This document shows positions 1-5,301 of a DNA stretch of 11,425 bases, one piece after another. A program made the translations under genes and the position numbers. The notes under the pieces were generated by a model. It did not search any database. It was not told the origin of the DNA and saw only the letters and a program-made list of their open reading frames with translations. Position 1 is the stretch's first letter, and the number at the start of each line of letters is the position of its first letter. Where the stretch lies: contig JAJRUK010000283.1 of the NCBI GenBank assembly GCA_024277835.1, positions 1 to 11,425 on the forward strand. Direction: 5' to 3'. Origin of the DNA: Planctomycetota bacterium. GTDB lineage: Bacteria; Planctomycetota; Phycisphaerae; UBA1845.

Positions 1-903
1 GACTCGATTCGCGAGATGGCGGTTCGCATAGAGTCAATCCACGTGCTCGACGAAGACCTGCCCAGCGATCAGATCACCGAACAGCTTGTCCTTGTCGGAT
101 CGGAAGATCAGTCGTTTGGTCTGCCTTTGGAACCCAAACCCGTCATCTTAGTCCGCAGCGGATTGCAATCGGGCGATGCCGAGAGCATCCACGGCGCTTG
201 GACCTGGTTCAAGCAGCTCGTTCGCCCAGCACCTTACCCTTGTCCGTACGCCGAGGCGATTGCTTCGGCGTTTCGATTCGCGTGGGTGCCATCCGCTGCC
301 CCTCTGGAGCAGCGGGCCGGATTGCTTCGCACGAACCGCGATCCGAGCGCGGAGTTGGCGATCGATACGGACGACGGCGAACTCGCGATGATGATTGATC
401 TTGTTTCGCGAGCCTACAATCGAATCCGCGTCTGCTTCGCCGAACAGAGTGACGAATTCGAACGATATGCGACGCAGTTGCCGCAACTTTTCTCGGCGTT
501 TCGACCGGGGAACTTCTTCCTGCCGACAGTCGAACCCGGCGGCGACTTTGGGGATCGAGCTGCGTACGAATGGCGGCATATCCAGACACCAGTCGAGGTC
601 GTCGTTGATCCTGCCGCGTTCGACGCGCCGGAGTACGCTCCGATGCGCGACGCAGGCGTCAACGCCGTACGGATTGAAGTGCCAGGCTGTGACGCTGACT
701 TCGCAGCCTGCTCCATTCATCGTACCGACATCGCTGCAACAACGCTGGAGCACGTGATTGGTCTTCAGTACGGATTGATCGGCGTTAATCGGACGGATTC
801 GCCGATTCGATTCGACGGTTTCGCACCGATCGCACCGGGCGAAGCGATCATCGCCCGCGCAGACGGTTCAGCCATCCTCCAAGCCTCTGCAACGGCGAGT
901 TAG
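1..903 (+). CDS. Hypothetical protein, possibly 5'-partial
   Basis: I do not recognise this protein and assign no function. The first in-frame ATG is at 16, giving 295 residues, but the frame is open back to base 1 and there is too little upstream sequence to judge a ribosome binding site, so the true start may lie outside the window. It reads as a soluble, acidic cytoplasmic protein: there is no signal peptide and no membrane segment. Visible points are a Trp/Pro-rich stretch around residues 60-77, an acidic block near 117-124 (AIDTDDGELAMM), and a C-terminal part (about 250-287) with short beta-like strands. It ends in TAG at 901-903 and is followed by more than 500 non-coding bases, so it is the last gene of its transcription unit. 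The long frame with ordinary codon use and no credible competing frame supports a real gene. Confidence 0.7.
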   Translation, partial: DSIREMAVRIESIHVLDEDLPSDQITEQLVLVGSEDQSFGLPLEPKPVILVRSGLQSGDAESIHGAWTWFKQLVRPAPYPCPYAEAIASAFRFAWVPSAAPLEQRAGLLRTNRDPSAELAIDTDDGELAMMIDLVSRAYNRIRVCFAEQSDEFERYATQLPQLFSAFRPGNFFLPTVEPGGDFGDRAAYEWRHIQTPVEVVVDPAAFDAPEYAPMRDAGVNAVRIEVPGCDADFAACSIHRTDIAATTLEHVIGLQYGLIGVNRTDSPIRFDGFAPIAPGEAIIARADGSAILQASATAS

Positions 904-958
904 AACGAACCGTTACGCCGACGCCGTCGTTCCACGCCGCGGTGGCGTCTTCGCGCCA

Positions 959-973
959 GAGGGGCAGCCCCTC
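959..973. repeat. Short perfect hairpin after the first gene
   Basis: GAGGGG (959-964) pairs with CCCCTC (968-973) around a 3-base loop. It lies 55 bases after the stop codon of the first gene. The stem is GC-only at its core but has no downstream T-run, so it may be a weak terminator, an RNA 3'-end stabiliser or a copy of a dispersed palindromic repeat. Confidence 0.4.
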
Positions 974-1072
974 GAAGCCAGACGCGATCGTACTACTTTA
1001 GGCCGAAAGTTCGCGCGATGTCGTTACGGGTTCAAGCAACCGCCGACGACCCAGCACACCAACAGCAGTAGC

Positions 1073-1094
1073 GACGCGAGACGGTGCTCGCGTC
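1073..1094. repeat. 8-bp inverted repeat with 6-base loop
   Basis: GACGCGAG (1073-1080) and CTCGCGTC (1087-1094) are exact reverse complements around ACGGTG. It could form a stable stem-loop in RNA from either strand or be a protein-binding palindrome. No T-run follows on either strand, so I do not call it a terminator. Confidence 0.45.
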
Positions 1095-1328
1095 AGGAAG
1101 GGACTCGGGCCACAAGCGCCCCACCGCCCTCACGCAACCAAGCCCGTTCGATGAAGCGATCGTGTCGTACCGCCCACACTTGGCCTACCCAGGCTTGCTC
1201 CTTGATCCATCCTTGGATCGCTCACAACCAAGCGGTCCGTCTGGAGGCCATCTGTGCTCAACGCCAACGAAAGACCCCGCCGCTCATGCAACTTATTGGT
1301 GAGGCCGCCTCTTGGTTTCACTGACTGA

Positions 1329-1357
1329 TTGCCAGCCATGTTCGAGGGCGATACATT
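1329..1357 (+). promoter_or_regulatory. Candidate sigma70-type promoter for the small gene
   Basis: TTGCCA (1329-1334; five of six matches to the -35 consensus) is followed after 17 bases by TACATT (1352-1357; four of six to the -10 consensus). Transcription would begin near 1364 and leave a leader of about 75 bases before the ATG at 1441. An alternative TATAAC at 1357-1362 has poorer spacing. This is a motif match only. Confidence 0.35.
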
Positions 1358-1424
1358 ATAACCAGACTCGGCGGGGCGAGTATGCAGCATCGCCTTTGCT
1401 AGCCCCCGAACGAACGAATGACAC

Positions 1425-1431
1425 AAAGGAG
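1425..1431 (+). promoter_or_regulatory. Strong ribosome binding site fixing the start at 1441
   Basis: AAAGGAG lies 9 bases before the ATG at 1441. It decides the start: the frame is open further upstream to 1312, but no ribosome binding site supports an earlier codon. Confidence 0.75.
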
Positions 1432-1440
1432 CGTTACGAT

Positions 1441-1716
1441 ATGCCAGAACCAGAGACTTCGTCGCCGACCGACCCGCCAAGCGCCGAGCAAATCAAAAAA
1501 GCCATGAAAGCGTTCAAGAAGCGTCTCAAACTCAGTCGCCTCGACGACGAATCGAGTTTGGGGCATGGGCCGATGTCCAGCGGAAGAGAATCGGGCATCG
1601 TCGCGATCATGCCGCCCAATCAATACCCCAAAGCTGTCTGGGACGAACTCGTCGCGCGCGGACGGTTAAAATACTCCGGGCATGGGTTGTACGAAATCGT
1701 GGAACAGAAACCGTAG
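1441..1716 (+). CDS. Small conserved-looking hypothetical protein (91 aa)
   Basis: The product is a soluble 91-residue protein with a Pro/Ser/Thr-rich start (1-17), a lysine-rich amphipathic helix (about 19-36, IKKAMKAFKKRLKLSRLDDE), a Gly/Ser linker (41-51) and a compact C-terminal block (about 53-88) with IMPPNQYP, AVWDELVARGRLKY and GHGLYEIVE. The last block reads like a helix followed by a beta hairpin and could be a small winged-helix fold, which would fit nucleic-acid binding; that is inference. I recall similar short proteins with a PPxQYPxxVWDELVxxGxL pattern in planctomycetes and related bacteria, with no known function. The strong ribosome binding site and the candidate promoter upstream indicate a monocistronic, well-expressed gene. 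It converges with the sugar dehydrogenase gene. Confidence 0.8.
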   Translation: MPEPETSSPTDPPSAEQIKKAMKAFKKRLKLSRLDDESSLGHGPMSSGRESGIVAIMPPNQYPKAVWDELVARGRLKYSGHGLYEIVEQKP

Positions 1717-1801
1717 GGACGCGATCGCACAGAGGTGGCAATCGCTACCGGCTCGTGATTCCGATAGGTCGTCCCCTGTGTGACGGCAACAGGAATGCTT
1801 T

Positions 1802-1822
1802 GCACCGGTTACAAACCGGTGC
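1802..1822. repeat. Perfect 9-bp hairpin between convergent genes
   Basis: GCACCGGTT (1802-1810) and AACCGGTGC (1814-1822) pair around ACA. It lies between the ends of two convergent genes and could act as a two-way transcript end or RNA stabiliser, although no T-run is present. The hairpin is followed directly by CCAC, as in the palindrome inside mnmA. I recall very similar 'accggtt...aaccggt' palindromes as abundant dispersed repeats in planctomycete genomes; this is recollection and not checked. Confidence 0.55.
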
Positions 1823-1838
1823 CACACTGTTCGAAGGC

Positions 1839-1864
1839 GGCGTCACACTTCTTGACGTGACGCC
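1839..1864 (-). terminator. Stem-loop at the 3' end of the sugar dehydrogenase gene
   Basis: GGCGTCAC (1839-1846) and GTGACGCC (1857-1864) are exact reverse complements with a 10-base loop, and the arm touches the last base of the minus-strand stop codon (1864-1866). The position right at the gene end suggests a transcript 3'-end structure. There is no T-run after it on the minus strand, so intrinsic termination is uncertain. Confidence 0.4.
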
Positions 1865-3249
1865 TACGCTTTCACAATCTTCTTACGATTCGTCTTAACG
1901 TTCCCCGTCGCGTTTCGCGTATCGACGATCAGCTTCGCGTGCTTCACAAGCCACTCGTAGTCGTACGATGTATGATCTGTCGCGATCAGGACGCAGTCGT
2001 ACGATTTCACAGACGCGGTTGTCAGCTTCTTACTCGTCATGTTAAGATTGTGGTCGCGCTGCTTTTGGGTCTTGGGCACGAACGGGTCGTTGTAATCGAC
2101 CTTCGCACCGCGAGCTTGTAGCATCTCGATCAGCTCAATCGATGGCGACTCGCGGATGTCATCCACGTCCTTCTTATAGGCAAGACCAAGCACAAGAATC
2201 TTCGACCCGTTGATGGACTTTTTCTTCGAGTTCAGTGCATCCGCGACTTTCCCGATGACGTACTCCGGCATAGCCGTATTGATCTCGCCCGCAAGCTCGA
2301 TAAACCGCGTGTTCATGTCGTACTGACGAGCCTTCCACGTCAGATAGAAGGGATCGATCGGAATGCAGTGCCCGCCCAGACCTGGTCCGGGATAAAATGG
2401 CTGAAAACCAAACGGCTTGGTCGCAGCCGCCCGCACCACTTCCCAGACGTCAATGCCCATCCGATCAAAGAGCACCTTCAACTCATTGATCATCGCAATG
2501 TTCACGCAGCGGTAGACGTTTTCAAGAATCTTCGCAGCCTCCGCAACCTCGCAACTCGTCACCGGAACCACTTTGGAGATCGCCGCACCATAAAGCGCGG
2601 AAGCAATTTTCATACTGGCGGGGTCGTGCCCGCCGACGACTTTCGCGATGGTCTCGGTCGAAAAGTCCTTGCGTCCCGGGTCTTCCCGCTCAGGCGAGAA
2701 CGCCAGGAAGAAATCCTTGCCCGCTTTCAGGCCCGTGGCCTCTAGAATAGGCTTGACCAGCTCTCGCGTGGTACCGGGGTATGTCGTACTTTCGAGACAA
2801 ACAAGCTGGCCGCGCCGCAGGTGGTCCGCCACGAGGTGGGCGGTGTTCTCGACGTAGCTCATATCCGGTTCGCGCATTTTCGTGAGCGGTGTGGGGACGC
2901 AGATGAGAATCGCGTCGCACTCGCGCAGGCATTTCGGATCGCAGCTTGCTCGGAACTGACCCTCGCCGACCAGACGCTTGATGAGCGAATTCGGAACGTG
3001 CTTGATGTAGCTCTTGCCGCTGTTGAGCATCGTGACCTTGACCGGGTCGACGTCGAAACCGATGCACTCGAACCCGGCAGCGCAGAACGTCCGCGAGAGC
3101 GGCAACCCCACATAGCCAAGACCGATGATCCCCACCCGTGCGGTCCGCCGATCGACGGCGTCCTTCCACCGCTGAACTGTCAGAAGTGGCCCGCTCGTAC
3201 CGGTCGCCTTTTTTTGGCCTGACTTCGCAGATTTTCCAGTTTTCGCCAT
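1864..3249 (-). CDS. Nucleotide-sugar dehydrogenase, WbpA/UDP-GlcNAc 6-dehydrogenase type
   Basis: This enzyme belongs to the UDP-glucose/GDP-mannose dehydrogenase family, which oxidises the C6 hydroxyl of a UDP-sugar to a carboxylate with two NAD+. The Rossmann motif GLGYVGLP is at residues 43-50, the substrate/central part includes SPERED (185-190), and the catalytic cysteine is C295 in GLGGHCIPIDPFY. The C-terminal UDP-binding domain begins around 345 and carries LAYKKDVDDIRESPS (356-370). The GGHCIPIDP signature and the overall sequence fit WbpA/TviB-like UDP-N-acetylglucosamine dehydrogenases better than plain UDP-glucose dehydrogenases, but the exact substrate is inferred. Total length of 461 residues is slightly long because of a lysine/glycine-rich N-terminal extension (about 1-24). 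The start ATG at 3249 has TAAGG nine bases upstream. It is divergent from the aminotransferase gene, suggesting a shared role in making a uronic-acid or amino sugar for a surface glycan. Confidence 0.93.
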   Translation of the reverse strand: MAKTGKSAKSGQKKATGTSGPLLTVQRWKDAVDRRTARVGIIGLGYVGLPLSRTFCAAGFECIGFDVDPVKVTMLNSGKSYIKHVPNSLIKRLVGEGQFRASCDPKCLRECDAILICVPTPLTKMREPDMSYVENTAHLVADHLRRGQLVCLESTTYPGTTRELVKPILEATGLKAGKDFFLAFSPEREDPGRKDFSTETIAKVVGGHDPASMKIASALYGAAISKVVPVTSCEVAEAAKILENVYRCVNIAMINELKVLFDRMGIDVWEVVRAAATKPFGFQPFYPGPGLGGHCIPIDPFYLTWKARQYDMNTRFIELAGEINTAMPEYVIGKVADALNSKKKSINGSKILVLGLAYKKDVDDIRESPSIELIEMLQARGAKVDYNDPFVPKTQKQRDHNLNMTSKKLTTASVKSYDCVLIATDHTSYDYEWLVKHAKLIVDTRNATGNVKTNRKKIVKA

Positions 3250-3339
3250 TTGCTATTGCCTTACGTCAAAAGACCGCGACCGGATGCTCCGATCCAACTA
3301 ACAGAACCGCGACCACAAAGAGGCCGTTCTACCCAGGAG

Positions 3340-3369
3340 TTATCGGGACCGGGCGAAACCCACTATAAT
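3340..3369 (+). promoter_or_regulatory. Candidate promoter for the aminotransferase gene
   Basis: A perfect TATAAT is at 3364-3369. The -35 position 18 bases upstream is only TTATCG (3340-3345; three of six matches), so an activator may be needed. The leader to the GTG at 3418 would be about 40 bases. Confidence 0.45.
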
Positions 3370-3391
3370 GCCCCGACAAGGCCCGTGGCAA
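3362..3391 (-). promoter_or_regulatory. Candidate promoter for the sugar dehydrogenase gene
   Basis: On the minus strand TTGCCA (3391-3386) is followed after 18 bases by TATAGT (3367-3362). Each box has five of six matches to the sigma70 consensus. The leader to the ATG at 3249 would be about 105 bases. The -10 box overlaps that of the opposing promoter. Confidence 0.45.
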
Positions 3392-3417
3392 AACAGACCC
3401 GGTGAGAATCGAAAATC

Positions 3418-4536
3418 GTGTCCAAAAAGTATAACATCCCGCTCGCAAGACCCTTCGTGACCCAGGCGGAGATCGATGCCGTCGTATCCGTACTGAAAAC
3501 GCCGACGCTGAGCCTTGGCCCGAGGGTGCCCGAGTTTGAGAACGCCCTGGCTGACTACTGTGGTACGAAGCACGCGATCGCCTGTTCGAGTGGAACGGCA
3601 GGTTTGCACATGATCGTGCGGGCAATGGGGATTGGCGCTGGTGACGAGGTCATCACGACGCCCTTTTCGTTCGTTGCGTCGGCGAATTGCATCCTGATGG
3701 AAGATGCGACGCCGGTCTTCGCCGACATCGACCCGGATACATGGAATATTGACCCGAAGGCAGTCAAGGCAGCCATCACGCCAAGGACGAAAGCAATCCT
3801 CCCCGTCGATGCATTTGGCCCAGTGGCAGAAATGAGTGCGATTCGCGCGATCGCTACCGAGAGCAAGTTGCGTGTGATCGAGGATTCCTGCGAGGCGTTG
3901 GGGACAGTTTACAACGGGTGTCGAGCAGGGTCGCTGGGGGATGCCGGAGTCTTCGGGTTTTATCCCAACAAGCAGATTACGACCGGTGAGGGCGGGATGG
4001 TCGTGACCGACGACGACGACATCGCAGAGCTTTGTCGGTCGCTTCGTAATCAGGGTCGAGAGGGCGGCGGGTGGCTGGCGCATCCGCGGATGGGTTTTAA
4101 CTTCCGCATGAGCGACATCAACGCAGCCCTCGGCCTCACGCAAGTCTCCCGCATCGAGGAAATCATTGCCGAGCGAACCCGCGTTCATGAACTGTACACC
4201 CAGCGCCTCTCAAGCGAATCGCGCGTCGTCTTGCAGAAGGTCGAGGGCGATCAGGACGTCAGTTGGTTTGTGCTCGTCGTGCGACTGGCGGATCAGTACA
4301 CCGCCAGCGATCGCAACGGAATTCTCTCATCGCTTTCCGAGATCGGGATTGGCTGTAGCAACTACTTCGCACCGATCCATCTTCAACCGTTCTACGTCGC
4401 GGAGTTCAATTTCAAACCCGGCGACTTCCCCATCTGCGAAGGTGTGGCGAGCCGAACGATCGCCCTGCCATTTCATCATGAGCTAACAGCCAATGATGTG
4501 GACACAATCTGCACCGAGCTAGAAAAACTCCTCTAA
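3418..4536 (+). CDS. DegT/DnrJ/EryC1/StrS-family PLP aminotransferase
   Basis: The protein is a 372-residue fold-type I sugar aminotransferase of the usual family length. It likely transfers an amino group, typically from glutamate, to a keto sugar nucleotide. Visible landmarks are the N-terminal IPLARPFV (7-14), the phosphate-site SSGTAGLH (57-64), TTPFSFVASAN (80-90), D156 in VIEDSCEALG for the PLP pyridine nitrogen, and the Schiff-base lysine K185 in FYPNKQITTGEGG. GFNFRMSDINAALG (226-239) and the C-terminal APIHLQPFY (318-326) also match the family. The start is GTG at 3418 with a weak GGTGAG 11 bases upstream; no better start is visible. Its divergent partner is a WbpA-type dehydrogenase, so a pathway towards an aminated uronic sugar (as in WbpA/WbpE-type routes) is plausible. 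The oxidase and acetyltransferase such a route would also need are not in the window. Confidence 0.92.
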   Translation: MSKKYNIPLARPFVTQAEIDAVVSVLKTPTLSLGPRVPEFENALADYCGTKHAIACSSGTAGLHMIVRAMGIGAGDEVITTPFSFVASANCILMEDATPVFADIDPDTWNIDPKAVKAAITPRTKAILPVDAFGPVAEMSAIRAIATESKLRVIEDSCEALGTVYNGCRAGSLGDAGVFGFYPNKQITTGEGGMVVTDDDDIAELCRSLRNQGREGGGWLAHPRMGFNFRMSDINAALGLTQVSRIEEIIAERTRVHELYTQRLSSESRVVLQKVEGDQDVSWFVLVVRLADQYTASDRNGILSSLSEIGIGCSNYFAPIHLQPFYVAEFNFKPGDFPICEGVASRTIALPFHHELTANDVDTICTELEKLL

Positions 4537-4539
4537 CCC

Positions 4540-4614
4540 CCCGAGCCGCGTGGCTTTAGTCCGCGCAGACTTACGCGTTCCAGGGTGCCTCTGGCGGCTT
4601 GCCCGCCAGTGTTC
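4540..4614. repeat. Palindrome-containing repeat-like module after the aminotransferase gene
   Basis: Just after the stop codon come AGCC/GGCT arms around GCGT (4544-4555), then a stronger hairpin CTGGCGG (4591-4597) with CCGCCAG (4603-4609) around a 5-base loop. Read on the minus strand the second hairpin is followed by GGCACCC, recalling the CCAC that follows the hairpins at 1802-1822 and 8910-8933. The module may serve as the transcript 3' end, but there is no T-run. I recall related sequences as dispersed repeats in planctomycetes; this is not verified. Confidence 0.45.
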
Positions 4615-4626
4615 TCGCGTACCGAC

Positions 4627-4656
4627 TTGACCCGCTGCAATTTGGGGACATACACT
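4627..4656 (+). promoter_or_regulatory. Candidate promoter for the PEP-CTERM gene
   Basis: TTGACC (4627-4632; five of six matches) is followed after 18 bases by TACACT (4651-4656; four of six). Transcription would start near 4663, about 48 bases before the GTG at 4711. It also argues against a protein start as far upstream as 4585. Confidence 0.4.
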
Positions 4657-4698
4657 CAGCAATACGTCTTACACTGCGACATCGGTGGAACCCGTTCT

Positions 4699-4704
4699 GG
4701 AGGG
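4699..4704 (+). promoter_or_regulatory. Ribosome binding site fixing the GTG start at 4711
   Basis: GGAGGG lies 6 bases before GTG 4711. The following codons give a typical signal peptide, so this start is preferred over the longer open frame beginning at 4585. Confidence 0.7.
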
Positions 4705-4710
4705 AAAGCT

Positions 4711-5301
4711 GTGCGAATTGCCGTTGGTCTTTGTCTTAGTTTCTTGTTCCAATCGGCGTCACTTGGCGGAACAGTGACGTTTGATCCGGACCCATTCCTC
4801 GATAGCAAGTACATCTGGGGGACTCAGGGCGGAGGCCCCTTCGTTGACGTGTGGGTGGAACCGGAAGCAATGCAGAACTTCCAATTCGTCCAACTCGTGA
4901 TCGGGTCGGATTCCCTTCAGCTGCTGGGGTTCGAGTATTCGCCCGACTTTCTTGCCGCAGCGGGGCTAACCTCTCCAATCGTAGCCGATCCTATATTCTC
5001 CGATTGGACGTGGAGCTTCGCAGTCGGCGGGATGCTTCAATCACCCGTCGATCGAATATGGGTTGGAACTTTGGAATTCTTTGGAATCGGCGAAGGAGAG
5101 TACAGCATCGAAGTCGATGGGCAACGGGATGCAGGTTTTAGCCGAATAATGAACACTTCAGGCGAAAGCGAAGAGTTGAACGGATACGGACACGTCTTCC
5201 TCGGCGTCCCCGAACCCTCAACGCTCGCGCTACTTGCGATGGGGACGCTCACAATCCTGCGCCGACCATCACGCATCAAACCGCCGCTTCCACTCGGTTA
5301 G
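4711..5301 (+). CDS. Secreted PEP-CTERM domain protein (196 aa)
   Basis: The protein has an N-terminal signal peptide (MRIAVGLCLSFLFQSASLGG, about 1-20), an extracellular beta-rich body (about 21-165) without a motif I recognise, and a C-terminal PEP-CTERM sorting signal. That signal begins VPEPSTLALLAMG at 167, has a hydrophobic stretch, and then the RRPSR basic cluster near 185-189. In other bacteria such proteins are exported and processed by exosortase, usually in organisms that make an exopolysaccharide; no exosortase gene is in the window. The body, with its hydrophobic/aromatic strands and acidic ends, could be a cohesin-like or similar beta sandwich, but this is a guess. The chain runs eight residues beyond the usual basic cluster (IKPPLPLG), and this tail is encoded by DNA that overlaps the 3' end of mutS on the other strand. 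The GTG start is supported by a good ribosome binding site. Confidence 0.8.
   Translation: MRIAVGLCLSFLFQSASLGGTVTFDPDPFLDSKYIWGTQGGGPFVDVWVEPEAMQNFQFVQLVIGSDSLQLLGFEYSPDFLAAAGLTSPIVADPIFSDWTWSFAVGGMLQSPVDRIWVGTLEFFGIGEGEYSIEVDGQRDAGFSRIMNTSGESEELNGYGHVFLGVPEPSTLALLAMGTLTILRRPSRIKPPLPLG

Larger units (their letters stand above)
904..1440. other. Non-coding gap with inverted repeats and a promoter
   Basis: I see no credible gene in these 537 bases. The open frames here (for example 1084-1302 plus and 1130-1480 minus) lack a ribosome binding site and recognisable protein character. The gap does contain three inverted repeats: 959-964 with 968-973 (GAGGGG/CCCCTC), 1073-1080 with 1087-1094 (GACGCGAG/CTCGCGTC), and a shorter GATCC/GGATC pair at 1204-1219. 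None is followed by a T-run. The right-hand end carries the promoter and ribosome binding site of the small gene at 1441. A non-coding RNA or the remains of a decayed gene cannot be excluded. Confidence 0.5.

Noticed and set aside
1024..1092. Minus-strand hydrophobic reading LLLLVCWVVGGC followed by LNP and a stop, like a lipoprotein signal
   Set aside because: The frame is only 23 codons between stops, has no ATG and no ribosome binding site, and nothing follows the supposed lipid-modified cysteine beyond three residues. It could be a decayed remnant but cannot be supported.
904..1440. tRNA, other structured RNA gene or CRISPR array in the large gap
   Set aside because: No tRNA-like arm set with a T-loop motif and no regularly spaced direct repeats were found by eye; only isolated inverted repeats are present.
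1130..1480. Minus-strand open frame of 116 codons
   Set aside because: No recognisable protein character or ribosome binding site, and it overlaps the promoter and start of the well-supported small gene at 1441.
3340..4188. Long minus-strand frame of 282 codons opposite the aminotransferase
   Set aside because: It is the antisense shadow of a gene with clear family motifs; its translation has no family signal.
4585..4710. Longer N-terminus for the PEP-CTERM protein
   Set aside because: It would place 42 non-signal residues before a good signal peptide, overlap a hairpin and a candidate promoter, and lacks the ribosome binding site seen before GTG 4711.
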